The translations under genes and the position numbers were made by a program. This document shows positions 21,167 through 29,742 of a DNA stretch of 64,000 bases, in pieces. Position 1 is the first letter of the stretch, and each line of letters starts with the position of its first letter. The notes beneath the pieces are model-generated. The model was not told the origin of the DNA, made no database searches, and worked only from the letters and a program-made list of their open reading frames with translations. The stretch is from CADCWN01 sp046328475 (GTDB lineage Bacteria > Chloroflexota > Chloroflexia > Thermomicrobiales > CADCWN01): positions 62,001-126,000 of the forward strand of contig JAXLWN010000009.1 of the NCBI GenBank assembly GCA_046328475.1, given 5' to 3'.

Positions 21167-23524
21167 ATGTCGCCGGAAAAACGTCGGTCGCCGGTCGATT
21201 GGGGCGGCGGCTTCTTGCGAAAACTTCGCACGCCGGAGGGGGACCAGGGAAAGGCGGGCACGCCTGAGCCTGCTGCGGCGCAAGCCGCGCCCCCCGCGCA
21301 GCGACGCGCCTGGGCGAGCGGGGCCTTCCTGGCCGCCGCCGCGCGGCTGGTCGCGCGGGGCGAGGAATCGGGCTATACGTTGCGCCGGGTGGTCGAATGG
21401 GCCACGGCGGCGACGGGGGCGCGTCGCGCCGCGCTCTGGGCGATCGAGACCGGGCCTGACGGCCAGCAGCAACTGACGATCCTGGCCTGGGCGGCGATCG
21501 ATGGCTGGCGGCCGTCGGAAGACGCCCTGCCCGCGCCGCAGTCGTCCCCGGCGCTCCAGCAGGCGCTGCGCAACCCGGAGGCGGTCGCCGTCGAGATCGA
21601 TTCCCCGGCGGAAGCGCGGGCCGATTGGCGGGGAATCCTGGGGACGGGGCCGATCGCGCTCTGCGCGGCGATCAGTAGCGGCGAGGCGCGCGGCGTCCTG
21701 GCGGTGTCCGGGAACAACGCCGGTGCGGTGTCCACCGCGCCGTTCGGTGAGGATGCGCGGGCGGCGCTGGCGGCCTGCGCGGCCCTGGCCGCGATCGTCT
21801 TCGACCGGCAGAAGCCGGTGGAACAGCCCGAGGAGCAGGCGGCGGCCGTAGAGGCGGAGGAGCTTGAGACTCCCGCCGGGTTCCCGCGACCGTTCCAGGA
21901 ATTGCCCGACCGGGCGGCGATGCTGGCCCAGTTGAAGATGGAGATCAGCCGGGCCGAGCGTTTTGGGCACCCGCTGGCACTCCTGTCCGTGGACCTTGAC
22001 CGCTTCGGCGAGTGGGCGCAGCGCGCGGGGAAGCGCGTCGCCGCCGACGCGCTCGATCACGTTACCGCGTTGATCCGCGCCTCGATTCGCGATGTCGATG
22101 TGCTGGGGCGCGATGGCGACGATTCGTTCATCCTGGTGCTGCCGGTGAGCGAGGCCGACGATGCCCTGCGCGTCGGGGAGCGGATCAGCCAGGCGTTGCG
22201 CGACAACCAGCCACTCGGGCCGGAGGATGCCGAACCGCTCACGCTGAGCGGCGGCGCGGTGGGGCACCCGGAGGATGGGAAGAGTGCCGACGCGCTCCTC
22301 AACTCGGCGGAGCGGACCACCGCGTATGCCAAGCGGATGGGGCGCGATCAGATCCGTGTCCGGGGTTTGGGTGAGATGGAGTCGCCCACGCTGGGGCAGA
22401 CCGATCGCCTCTCTGCGGAGCGGGTTGCCGCAGCGGCCAGCGCCGCCGCGCCGCCGCTCGTCGCGCAGGCGTTCCAGGGGCTGGTGGATTCGCTGACGGC
22501 CGCTGGCGACGCGCACGACCAGGCGCGCCCCGGTCATGGCCGGGCGGTGGGGCGCTACGCCCGCGCACTGGCCGAGGCGTGCGGCCTCGATCCCGAGCAG
22601 GCGCGCTCGGTCGAGCTGGCCGGGACGCTCCACGATGCCGGGAAGATCGGCCTGCCGGTGGAGATCCTGGCCAAGCGCGGCCCGTTGACTTCGGACGAGC
22701 GCGCGGTGCTGCGGGATCAGCCCGCCGTGGGCAAGTTGATCCTGATGCAGATTCCTTCGCTGGAGTCGGTCATTCCGCTCATCCTCCAGGCGCACGAGCG
22801 CTACGACGGGAGCGGCTACCCGGATGGGTTGCAGGGGAACCAGATCAGCTTTGGCGCGCGGATTATCGCCATCGCCGAGGGGTACGAGGCGATGACGAAC
22901 GATCGGCCGTATCGCAAGGCGCTGAGCCACGCGATGGCGATCGGCGAACTCTGGCGCGAGGCCGGGAAACGCTACGATCCGCGCCTGGTGGATACGTTCG
23001 TGCGCGTGGTCAGCCCGTTGGAGCCGACCGGGAGCGACGAGACCTGGAAGCCGGAACTCTTGGAACGCGTCGCGGTTGACGGGCAGCCGGAGGCAGAATC
23101 GGCCTCGGTCGCGGCCCGACCGGCGACTGGGGGGCTCGGCGGGCGGGGTCTGCTGCCGACGTCTGGTCCGTTGCCGACGTTGCCCGCGACCGCCGCGCCG
23201 GTTGACGAGGTGCCGGAGGGTGAGCCCCACGCCGAGCAGGTGGCGGCGGCGGAGGCCGACTGGCAGCCCACGCTGGAAGCGCAGATCGCGGAGGCTGACG
23301 ACGACGATTCGCCGGAGCCGCTGATCACGGGTGAGACAGCCTGGCTGACGTGGTCCGACCTGGCGCAGCCGCCGAGCAAGGCGGAGTTCTGGGGCCGCAG
23401 GGTGAGGCTGCTACGCCCGCCCCGGCTGACGAATTCGTGGATGATTCTGACTGGGCCGCGGACGCGGAGCAGCCCGAGGCGATCTTCTACGAGGAGGTCG
23501 TGGCCGCGACACGCCTGGAACTGA
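21167..23524 (+). CDS. GAF-like, degenerate GGDEF, HD-GYP signalling protein
   Basis: A 785-residue cytosolic c-di-GMP-type signalling protein. A GAF-like sensor (~60-215) is followed by a GGDEF fold (~246-400) whose signature has become GRDGDDSF, so diguanylate cyclase activity is unlikely. The HD-GYP domain (~425-620) keeps HDAGKIGLP and HERYDGSGYPDG, the residues needed to hydrolyse c-di-GMP. ATG at 21167 follows CAGGAGGAGGGTGC. The C-terminal tail is acidic and low complexity. Near 23,400 the natural reading frame appears to move to the frame ending at 23874, so the stop at 23524 is probably an artefact of a one-base shift. Confidence 0.88.
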   Translation: MSPEKRRSPVDWGGGFLRKLRTPEGDQGKAGTPEPAAAQAAPPAQRRAWASGAFLAAAARLVARGEESGYTLRRVVEWATAATGARRAALWAIETGPDGQQQLTILAWAAIDGWRPSEDALPAPQSSPALQQALRNPEAVAVEIDSPAEARADWRGILGTGPIALCAAISSGEARGVLAVSGNNAGAVSTAPFGEDARAALAACAALAAIVFDRQKPVEQPEEQAAAVEAEELETPAGFPRPFQELPDRAAMLAQLKMEISRAERFGHPLALLSVDLDRFGEWAQRAGKRVAADALDHVTALIRASIRDVDVLGRDGDDSFILVLPVSEADDALRVGERISQALRDNQPLGPEDAEPLTLSGGAVGHPEDGKSADALLNSAERTTAYAKRMGRDQIRVRGLGEMESPTLGQTDRLSAERVAAAASAAAPPLVAQAFQGLVDSLTAAGDAHDQARPGHGRAVGRYARALAEACGLDPEQARSVELAGTLHDAGKIGLPVEILAKRGPLTSDERAVLRDQPAVGKLILMQIPSLESVIPLILQAHERYDGSGYPDGLQGNQISFGARIIAIAEGYEAMTNDRPYRKALSHAMAIGELWREAGKRYDPRLVDTFVRVVSPLEPTGSDETWKPELLERVAVDGQPEAESASVAARPATGGLGGRGLLPTSGPLPTLPATAAPVDEVPEGEPHAEQVAAAEADWQPTLEAQIAEADDDDSPEPLITGETAWLTWSDLAQPPSKAEFWGRRVRLLRPPRLTNSWMILTGPRTRSSPRRSSTRRSWPRHAWN

Positions 23525-23874
23525 ACACCGGCGAGTTGACGCCGCCGTCGTCGATGCGCAACGAGCCGCCCCAGGAGGAAGTTGCGGCGGCCCCGAAGCC
23601 TCGTCCGGTGACTGGGAGCCTGATCGCGCCCGGTTTGGTGCCGTTCTCGGAGCCGGAGGATGACTCGGAGGATGACAAGGACGAGCGTGAGGCTGTCGCT
23701 CGCGCCTCGGATGACGATGATGATGATGAGGGAGCGCCGGAGAGCCTGAGCGTGGACGATACCATGCTGGTGGTGAGCCAGACGACGCTCCTGCGCCTGA
23801 ACGAGCTCCAACGCCTGACGAAGCGCCGCACCGGGTATCTGTATACGGGGCGGGAGAAGGACGGCGACGAGTGA
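23401..23874 (+). CDS. Displaced C-terminal tail of the GGDEF/HD-GYP protein
   Basis: From about 23401 this frame continues the acidic tail (EFVDDSDWAADAEQPEAIFY), through an Asp/Glu run at ~23705-23735, to a terminal helix (TTLLRLNELQRLTKRRTGYLY) that looks like a real folded end. The upstream frame becomes Arg/Ser/Pro-rich nonsense at the same point. There is no ribosome site of its own. I read this as the same gene after a frameshift. Confidence 0.6.
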   Translation, partial: GEAATPAPADEFVDDSDWAADAEQPEAIFYEEVVAATRLELNTGELTPPSSMRNEPPQEEVAAAPKPRPVTGSLIAPGLVPFSEPEDDSEDDKDEREAVARASDDDDDDEGAPESLSVDDTMLVVSQTTLLRLNELQRLTKRRTGYLYTGREKDGDE

Positions 23875-23879
23875 CGAGT

Positions 23880-23971
23880 GCAGTGCTGAGGCTCAGAGGT
23901 CAGAGGTCGGAAGTCGGGGGTCAGAGGTCAGGGACCTCACCCCCGGCCCCCTCTCCCGCGAGGAGAGGGGG
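23880..23971 (+). repeat. AGAGGTC-type words plus type C repeat, copy 6
   Basis: GAGGTCA/GAAGTCG heptamer-like words at 23890-23930, then a shortened type C element at 23937-23971 (CCCCCTCTCC-CGCGAG-GAGAGGGGG) lacking the first hairpin. Confidence 0.7.
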
Positions 23972-24031
23972 TGTCTTTTTGGGTGGGGTGGGGCGTTGGG
24001 GTGGGTTGTCGCCCGTTCGCCTGTTCGCCTG

Positions 24032-25135
24032 TTAGACGAGGGAGAGGTTGGGGCGGACGTCGAGGGTCCAGTCGGATTGGCGGCCGATGGGGAGGCGGTA
24101 GCAGGCGGCGGCACCGATCATGGCGGCGTTGTCGGTGCAGAGGGAGAGGGGCGGGTAGCGGACCGGGAGGTCGACGGCCTGGCCGAGGCGTTCGCGGAGG
24201 AGGGCGTTGGCGGCGACGCCGCCGGCGAGCAGCACCATCGTCGCGCCGGTGGTGCGCGCGGCGCGGACGGTCTTTTCCACCAGGGGTTCGACGATCGCCT
24301 CCTGGTAGGCTGCCGCGAGGTCGGCGGTTGGCAGGGTGGGCGAGAAGGTGGGGGGCTGGTAGGTCGGGAAGGGTTCGGCGGTGGTCGGTGCCGCCCCTTT
24401 GCTCTTGCCGCGACGGCCTTTCGGCTGCTCCACGACGCGGTGCTTCTCGGTGGCGCGCAGGAGCGCGGTCTTCACGCCGCTGTAACTGAAGTCGAATGAG
24501 TCGCCGAGCCAGGCGCGGGGGAGGCGATAGAGGTCGGCGTTGCCGCGCGCGGCGGCGCGCTGGATCGCGGGGCCACCGGGATAGCCGAGGCCGAGGATCC
24601 GCGCGCCCTTGTCGAAGGCTTCGCCGGCGGCGTCGTCGGTGGTGCGTCCGAGCAGGCGGTAGTGGCCGTGGCCCTGCATCAGGATCAGTTCGGTGTGGCC
24701 GCCCGAGACGATCAGGCAGAGCAGCGGGAAGGACGGGGGCGGCGAGGTGAGGTCCTCGCCCGCCTGGAGGAGCCAGTTCGAGTAGATGTGCCCTTCCAGG
24801 TGGTTGACGGCGATCAGCGGCAGGCCGCGCGCCCAGGCGACGGCCTTGGCCCAGTTGACGCCGACCATCAGCGAGCCGGCGAGGCCGGGGCCTTCGGTCA
24901 CCGCGAGGGCGTCGATGTCGTCGAGCGTGAGGTTGGCACTGTCGAGCGCGGCGCGCACGGTCGGCTCGATGGCGGTGATGTGCTGCCGCGAGGCGAGTTC
25001 GGGCACGACGCCGCCGTAGGCGCGGTGGAGGTCGATCTGTGAGGCGATCACGTTCGAGAGCAGTTGCCGCCCGTCGCGGATGACTGCCGCCGAGGTCTCG
25101 TCGCAGGAGGTTTCGATTGCGAGGATGGTGGTCAT
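24032..25135 (-). CDS. tsaD: tRNA threonylcarbamoyladenosine synthase subunit TsaD
   Basis: A 367-residue Kae1/Qri7-family ATPase-fold protein. With TsaB and TsaE it transfers the threonylcarbamoyl group to A37 of ANN-decoding tRNAs. Visible are ILAIETSCDETSAAV at the N terminus, YGGVVPELASRQH, the metal-binding NHLEGHIYSNW (HxxxH, ~111-115), GGHTELI and the C-terminal CTDNAAMIGAA aspartate. A Lys/Arg/Gly-rich insertion (QPKGRRGKSKGA) interrupts the region near residue 240, unlike short TsaD proteins. It is the last gene of the minus-strand tsaE-tsaB-rimI-tsaD set. ATG at 25135 has a weak site (GGCGGAG). Confidence 0.95.
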   Translation of the reverse strand: MTTILAIETSCDETSAAVIRDGRQLLSNVIASQIDLHRAYGGVVPELASRQHITAIEPTVRAALDSANLTLDDIDALAVTEGPGLAGSLMVGVNWAKAVAWARGLPLIAVNHLEGHIYSNWLLQAGEDLTSPPPSFPLLCLIVSGGHTELILMQGHGHYRLLGRTTDDAAGEAFDKGARILGLGYPGGPAIQRAAARGNADLYRLPRAWLGDSFDFSYSGVKTALLRATEKHRVVEQPKGRRGKSKGAAPTTAEPFPTYQPPTFSPTLPTADLAAAYQEAIVEPLVEKTVRAARTTGATMVLLAGGVAANALLRERLGQAVDLPVRYPPLSLCTDNAAMIGAAACYRLPIGRQSDWTLDVRPNLSLV

Positions 25136-25144
25136 GGGCTCCGC

Positions 25145-25232
25145 CAGTAATGAGTAACGAGTAACGAGTAACGAGTGACGAGTGACGGTGGGTGAGCGCT
25201 AGCCTGGAACCTGGGACCTGGAACCTGGAATT
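25145..25232 (+). repeat. GAGTAAC/GAGTGAC heptamers and CCTGGAA heptamers
   Basis: GAGTAAC x3 and GAGTGAC x2 at 25147-25186, then CCTGGAACCTGGGACCTGGA words at 25203-25230. The second set is read antisense as the last ten codons and stop of rimI. Confidence 0.85.
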
Positions 25233-25864
25233 GTTTCGGTGCCGTCGAGGGAGTGGTGCCAGCGGGCCAGTTTTTGGCCGAGGGTGGCGCGTAGTTCCTG
25301 GAGGCGCTGGGGCATGGGTGGTTCGTTCAGCGGCGGGGACCACATGATGTAGGCGTCCTCGCCGTTGTCGCTGTAGTAGCGTTTGCGCAGGCCCTGCTGG
25401 GTGAAGCCGTATTTGGCGTAGAGGCCGAGCGCGGATTCATTGGAGACGCGCACTTCGAGGGTCATCCAGCGCGCCCGGCGGCGGAGTGCTTCGTCCATCA
25501 GGTTCACGAAGAGCATCTCGCCGAGGGCTTTGCCGCGCTGCTCGGGGGCGACGCCGATGGTGGTGATGTGGGCTTCGTCGAGCATCAGCCACATCCCGGC
25601 GAAGCCGAGGATCGGCCCCTTCGCCGCGTGCTCGGTGCGGCGGAGGAAGGGGAGGCGCGCGAAGCCGCCGCGCGGGCGGTCGTCCGACGCGGCCTGGGGT
25701 GCGCGCGGATCGCGCCAGCGAGCGACGATGTAGTAGTTGTGCTCCGGGTCGCGCAGCTCGCGGCGATAGGCGCTGGTGGGCCAGGGGTTGTTGAAGCAGC
25801 GACGCTCCACCTGGCTCACCTCGGAGACATCATCCTGGGTCATCGGCTCGATTACGAATGGCAC
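25199..25864 (-). CDS. rimI: Ribosomal-protein-S18-alanine N-acetyltransferase-like
   Basis: A 221-residue GNAT of the RimI type, placed as usual beside tsaB/tsaD. Family blocks are VERRCFNNPWPTSAYRREL at the N terminus, ITTIGVAPEQRGKALGEMLF (acetyl-CoA loop, ~95-114) and EVRVSNESALGLYAKYGF followed by RKRYYSDNGEDAYIM. It is longer than typical RimI (~150 residues): a basic loop near residue 55-85 and a C-terminal extension of ~40 residues. The last residues (IPGSRSQVPG) and the stop are encoded by a CCAGGTT-type heptamer array. ATG at 25864. Confidence 0.88.
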   Translation of the reverse strand: MPFVIEPMTQDDVSEVSQVERRCFNNPWPTSAYRRELRDPEHNYYIVARWRDPRAPQAASDDRPRGGFARLPFLRRTEHAAKGPILGFAGMWLMLDEAHITTIGVAPEQRGKALGEMLFVNLMDEALRRRARWMTLEVRVSNESALGLYAKYGFTQQGLRKRYYSDNGEDAYIMWSPPLNEPPMPQRLQELRATLGQKLARWHHSLDGTETIPGSRSQVPG

Positions 25865-25883
25865 GTCGCCCTCGGTCGGGTAG

Positions 25884-26010
25884 TGACGAGTAACGAGTAA
25901 CGAGTAACGAGTAACGAGGGGAGGCCCCGTCCTCCCCTCGTTACTCGGTGCTCAGTGCCTGGAATCTGCAGTTCGTTCCTCATCGCTCGTTACTCGTTAC
26001 TCGTTACTTT
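25884..26010. repeat. Inverted heptamer arrays between rimI and tsaB
   Basis: GAGTAAC x4 at 25886-25918 faces GTTACTC x3-4 at 25983-26010. The two arrays can pair over about 20 bases with a ~65-base loop. The tsaB stop lies inside the second array. Confidence 0.85.
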
Positions 26011-26682
26011 CGGCGTTCCATGCACGTAGATGGGCTCCAGGGTGGCGGGGTCGTCGGATTCGCCGCGACGATGGCGTTGCCAGGCGATCTCGGCCAGGCA
26101 GCTTGCGCGCCGCGCATTGAGTGTTGGTGGCATGACCCGTGCCAACGGGGCTGCGGCCTGGAATTCGGTTCGCTGCTCGTGCGGCAGTTCGCCGCAGACG
26201 AGGGTCGGCTCGATGATGAGCGCGGCCAGGTCGGCGAGGCTGCCGTTCTCGTAGTCGCCCACGCGACGGGTGGTGCCCCCCTGCCAGCGGTAGAGGGCGC
26301 TGACGTAGCGCCCGCGCCCGGCGGCGAGGACCGCGCGCACGGGCAGCCCGGCGTCGCCGTGCGGGTAGGCGGTCGCGTCGAGGGTCGGCACCCCGAGCAG
26401 CGGCAGGCCGAGCGCGAAGACGAGGCCCTTGGCGGTGCTGATCCCGACGCGCATGCCGTTGAACGAGCCTGGCCCGGTCGCGACTGCGACCGCGCCGAGG
26501 TCGGCCGGGCGCAGGCCGGAGAGGGTGCAGAGGCGGTCGATCTCGTGCAGCACGGTGGCGGTCTGGGTCCGGCCCGCCGCCCACGATTCCTCGGCCAGCG
26601 GCCCGCTGGGGCCGTAGAGGGCGATGCCGGCCACGCCGGTCGAGGTGTCGATCGCCAGCAGCGGCCGGTCAGCGCCCGACAC
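25990..26682 (-). CDS. tsaB: t6A biosynthesis protein TsaB
   Basis: A 230-residue TsaB, the non-catalytic ASKHA-fold partner of TsaD. The N-terminal LLAIDTSTGVAGIAL, ATGPGSFNGMRVGISTAKGL (~70-89) and GVPTLDA blocks are diagnostic. It overlaps tsaE by 14 bases, which suggests translational coupling. The last residues, Lys-Val-Thr-Ser-Asn-Glu, and the TAA stop come from a GTAACGA heptamer array, so the natural 3' end has been replaced or overrun by repeat DNA. Confidence 0.95.
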   Translation of the reverse strand: MSGADRPLLAIDTSTGVAGIALYGPSGPLAEESWAAGRTQTATVLHEIDRLCTLSGLRPADLGAVAVATGPGSFNGMRVGISTAKGLVFALGLPLLGVPTLDATAYPHGDAGLPVRAVLAAGRGRYVSALYRWQGGTTRRVGDYENGSLADLAALIIEPTLVCGELPHEQRTEFQAAAPLARVMPPTLNARRASCLAEIAWQRHRRGESDDPATLEPIYVHGTPKVTSNE

Positions 26683-27181
26683 CGAATGCCTCCGCGCGCA
26701 ATTCTGCCAGCAGCGCCGCCTGCCGCACTCCCGATGGTGTCAGCGTTAGTCTCCGCTTCATCTCGCTCACCGGGGCCAGGGTGATCAGCAGGTAGTCCGA
26801 CGGTGCCGTTGCGCCGAGCCGGTCGGGCCACTCGATCACGCAGATGCCTTCGGGGTCGGCGAAGAGTTCGTCCAGGCCGACCGATGCTACTTCCGCCGCC
26901 GTTTCCAGGCGGTAGAGATCGACGTGGTAGAGACGAATCGGCTTGCCGTCGGCGGTGCGCCCGTCGTGCTCGTTGATCAGGGTGAAGCTCGGGCTGGTCA
27001 CCCGATCGGTGATGTTCAGGCCGGAGGCGAGGCCCTGGGTCAGGAGGGTCTTGCCCGCGCCGAACGGCCCGGAGAGGAGGAAGAGATCCTGGGCACGGGC
27101 ATACTGGCCGATCCGCCAGCCGATCCGCCGTGTCTGATCCGGGCTATGACTGATGAAATCAAGCGCCGGTTGGGCCACCAC
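26669..27181 (-). CDS. tsaE: tRNA (A37) threonylcarbamoyl transferase ATPase TsaE
   Basis: A P-loop ATPase of about 170 residues required for turnover of the TsaB-TsaD complex. Walker A GPFGAGKTLLTQGLA, switch region VTSPSFTLINEH, HVDLYRLE and ICVIEWPDRLG match the family. The frame is open further upstream to an ATG at 27268, but that stretch is low-complexity. The GTG at 27181 starts right where homology starts, with GGAG seven bases upstream, so I prefer it. First gene of the t6A operon. Confidence 0.92.
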   Translation of the reverse strand: MVAQPALDFISHSPDQTRRIGWRIGQYARAQDLFLLSGPFGAGKTLLTQGLASGLNITDRVTSPSFTLINEHDGRTADGKPIRLYHVDLYRLETAAEVASVGLDELFADPEGICVIEWPDRLGATAPSDYLLITLAPVSEMKRRLTLTPSGVRQAALLAELRAEAFGVGR

Positions 27182-27601
27182 CCTCCCGCTCCGTTGGCCG
27201 CGCTGCCGTGCTGCGTCGCCGGATGCCCCCTCCGCACCCCGACTCGCGCCTTGCCCTGGTGTATGCACCGGGGAGATCGCGTAGTCGGATTAGTGTAGCA
27301 GGTTGGGTGACGAGTCGTCAGTCGTCGGTCGACAGTCGTCAGGGGAGAGACGGCCCTCACCCCGCCGCGCTGCGGCGCGGCACCCCTCTCCCAACCGCTG
27401 GGGGAGGGGTTTAACCCCTCCCCAGACGGTGGGGAGAGGGCTATTCCGAAGTGGGCGACGCAACGAGTCGCCCCTATGTGGCAGCAGGGGCTGGGGTGAT
27501 CGATTGGGCAGGTTGGCGGGAGGGTGGCGGGGGGATAGACTGGGCGGGCGCTTGCTGGTTTTTGGTTGTGGCTTTGGCGTGATTCGTGGTGAAGGAGTTG
27601 G
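27182..27601. other. Spacer with GTCGTCAG words and a long type C element
   Basis: GTCGTCA/GTCGTCG words at 27308-27345 and type C repeats at 27357-27442, including an extra CCCCTCCCC-hairpin. Remaining sequence up to 27601 carries GGCGGGAGGG-like runs. GAAGGAG at ~27590 serves the next gene. No coding frame is supported. Confidence 0.55.
27357..27442 (+). repeat. Type C GC-hairpin repeat, copy 7 (double)
   Basis: CCGCGC-TGC-GGCGCGG hairpin, then CCCTCTCCCA..TGGGGGAGGGG, then a second facing CCCCTCCCCA..TGGGGAGAGGG pair. Confidence 0.75.
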
Positions 27602-27604
27602 GTG

Positions 27605-28549
27605 ATGGATCCGCGATTTCCGGCGATTGAGCCATTTGAGACGGGATGCTCGATACGGGGGATGGGCACCGGTATTGGGAGGCGTGCGGAATCCGGAGGG
27701 AAGGCGGCGCTCTTTTTGCACGGGGGCCGGGGTCGGGGGCGTCGGTGGGGCAGCGGCGTTTTTGATCCGGCGGTGTATCGCATTGTGGTGTTGGACCAGC
27801 GGGGATCGGGGCGGAGTCGGCCGCTGGCGAGCGAGCCGGATGCGGATTTGAGCACGAATACGACGCAGCATTTGATCGCTGATATCGAGGCGTTGCGGGT
27901 GTTGAATGGGGCCGAGCGCTGGGCAACGATCCTGGGGTGTCGTGGGATCGACGCTGGCGCTGGCCTATGCCGGCGCACCCGGAGCGGGTGGCGTCGATAG
28001 TGCTGGGGTTTGTGACGACGACCTCGCGGCGGGAGGTGGGTGGATCACGGAGGGGTGGGGCGGATTTTCCCGCGCGAGTGGGAGCGGTTTGCGGAGGCGG
28101 TGCCGGAGCGGTTGCGGCATTTGCCGCTGGTGGATGCCTATGCGGAGTTGCTGGCCGATCCCGATCCGGCGGTGCGGGAGCGGGCGGCGCGGGAGTGGTG
28201 CAACTGGGAGGATGCGCACGTTTCGCTGACGCCGGGGCATCAGCCGAGTCCGCGCTATGAGGACCCGGAGTTCCGGCTGCGGTTCGCGCGGTTGGTGACG
28301 CACTACTGGCGGCACCACGCGTTTTTGGGCGAGGAGCAGTTGATCCGCGAGATCGGGAAGCTGGAGGGGATTCCGGGGGTGCTGATCGGCGGGCGATTTG
28401 ATGTGAGCGGTCCGCTGGAGACGGCGTGGCGGCTGAAGAAGGGTTGGGCGAGCGGCGAGTTGCATGTGTTGGATGATGCGGGGCACGGTGGCGGGGACAT
28501 GTTCCTGCCGCTGGTTGTTGGGGCGCTGAACAGGTTTGGGGGGCTGTAG
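27605..28549 (+). pseudogene. pip: Prolyl aminopeptidase (alpha/beta hydrolase), frameshifted
   Basis: Stitched over several frames this is a ~314-residue proline iminopeptidase (S33), which removes N-terminal proline from peptides. Blocks seen: LFLHGG (oxyanion loop), FDPAVYRIVVLDQRG, LSTNTTQHLIADIEALR, VSWGSTLALAYA (nucleophile Ser, in a different frame near 27940), FPREWERFAEAVPERLRHLP, AREWCNWEDAHVSL, GGRFDVSGPLETAW (Asp) and DDAGHGGG (His). About five frame changes occur before 28040; after that the frame is clean to the TAG at 28549. All catalytic segments survive, so sequence error is the simplest reading. ATG at 27605 follows GAAGGAG. Confidence 0.85.
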
Positions 28550-28552
28550 AAG

Positions 28553-28625
28553 GTGAGTTGAGTCGTAAGTCGTAAGGGGGGAGACCTCACCCCCCGACCC
28601 CCTCTCCCGCGAGGAGAGGGGGTGA
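28553..28625 (+). repeat. GTCGTAA words plus type C repeat, copy 8
   Basis: GAGTCGTAAGTCGTAAG at 28559-28575, then a short type C element at 28583-28623 with only the CCCCTCTCC-CGCGAG-GAGAGGGG hairpin. Confidence 0.7.
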
Positions 28626-28679
28626 CTCGCTTGGTGGGCGGTGGCAATAAGGGAAAGGAGTGATGTGCGCGGATCGCAT

Positions 28680-28726
28680 GGACATGAAGTGTCCGGCTAC
28701 GTTAATGCGCCGGATGAATCCGGCTC
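28680..28726 (+). repeat. Type B interspersed repeat, copy 4
   Basis: GGACA-TGAAG-TGTCC hairpin (both arms changed relative to GGAGA/TCTCC in copies 1 and 3), spacer GGCTACGTTAATGC, GCCGGAT-GA-ATCCGGC hairpin. Confidence 0.8.
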
Positions 28727-28808
28727 TGGTGGCGTTTGGGGCGGTTGTTGGTATGTGGGGCGCGAAGTCTGCCCGCGTTGATGCGAGGCGCTGACTTGCC
28801 AGGGGGAG

Positions 28809-29048
28809 CTAGGGCTGGGGTGGGGGCTGTTGTCCTGGGTTGACGCGGCTCATCATGTCTTGGACGAATGTGCCTACCCAGATGTAGGCTGCGATGATTG
28901 TCAGAACAATGAGCAAGCATGCAAATGCTCGTATGGGGCGGGGCGGCGTAGCCTGGAAGCTCGATAGTGCGCCGACGGCGGCGAAGATCAGGGCCGGAAA
29001 ACTCATGACGCCGCAGAAGATCGCCAGTGATACCAAAATAGTTGCCAT
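28809..29048 (-). CDS. Small two-span membrane protein
   Basis: A 79-residue protein not recognised as any family. Two hydrophobic segments are clear: ILVSLAIFCGVMSFPALIFAAVG (~4-26) and AFACLLIVLTIIAAYIWVG (~41-59). A short soluble C terminus rich in Gln/Pro follows. ATG at 29048 follows CAGGAATGCCCTGCA. TATACT on the minus strand at ~29092-29097 may be its -10 box. The base composition in the gene is less GC-rich than its neighbours. Confidence 0.55.
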   Translation of the reverse strand: MATILVSLAIFCGVMSFPALIFAAVGALSSFQATPPRPIRAFACLLIVLTIIAAYIWVGTFVQDMMSRVNPGQQPPPQP

Positions 29049-29184
29049 TGCAGGGCATTCCTGTGTTGGAACAGCTCGAAGTTTGCTGGCTTCAGTATAG
29101 CGTCGTGGCTGCGCGCACTGCGCCGATGCTTGACGCTGCTGCTGGGCTCTGCCACACTTCGCGCCTGGGACTGTATGTACAGCG

Positions 29185-29742
29185 GTGGGGCGGGAAGCGC
29201 GGGGTGATTTGGTCGGCGGCGGGCGGGTGGCGTACCGGATCGGGCAGTTCGGGCGGGGGCTGGCGCCTTGGGTCCCGGCGCGCGACCGGGCGCTGGCGGC
29301 GGCGGTGCTGACCGGGCGGCAGTTCGCGGCTTTCTGTTCGATGGCTCCCGCCGATCAGCGGCACGCGGTGCGGGTGGCGCGGGCGCTGGTGGCGGAGGGA
29401 GCGCGTGACCCGGATTTAATCGTGGCGGGGTTGCTGCACGATCTGGGGAAGGTTGACCCGCAGGGTCATGGGCACGTGCTGGTGATCCACCGGGTGGCGA
29501 AGGTGGTGCTGGCGCGGCTGTCGCCGGGGGCCTGGGGGTGGTTGAGTGCGGTCGAGCGCCCTGGCTTCGTGCGCGGGTGCTATTTGTTGCAGCAGCACCC
29601 GGCGCTCGGGGCGGCATGGGCGGCGGACCTGGGGGTGTCGTCGCGCGCCTGTGCGCTGATCGCGGCGCACCAGGAGGGTACGGTGGGGCCGGATGCCGCC
29701 GATGCGCTGGTGTGGTTGCGGCGGGCAGACGACCGGGCGTGA
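29185..29742 (+). CDS. HD-domain phosphohydrolase-like protein
   Basis: A 185-residue HD-fold protein. It has the sequence DQRHAVRVARALVAEG (first His) followed by GLLHDLGKVDP (HD pair plus Gly-Lys, ~89-99), and further conserved histidines in LQQHPALGAAW and IAAHQEG. The family holds metal-dependent phosphohydrolases acting on nucleotides or signalling molecules. The start is uncertain: GTG at 29185 gives the listed length, GTG at 29227 would remove 14 residues. The TGA stop is the first word (TGACGAG) of a heptamer array. It lies upstream of scpA in the same direction. Confidence 0.7.
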   Translation: MGREARGDLVGGGRVAYRIGQFGRGLAPWVPARDRALAAAVLTGRQFAAFCSMAPADQRHAVRVARALVAEGARDPDLIVAGLLHDLGKVDPQGHGHVLVIHRVAKVVLARLSPGAWGWLSAVERPGFVRGCYLLQQHPALGAAWAADLGVSSRACALIAAHQEGTVGPDAADALVWLRRADDRA

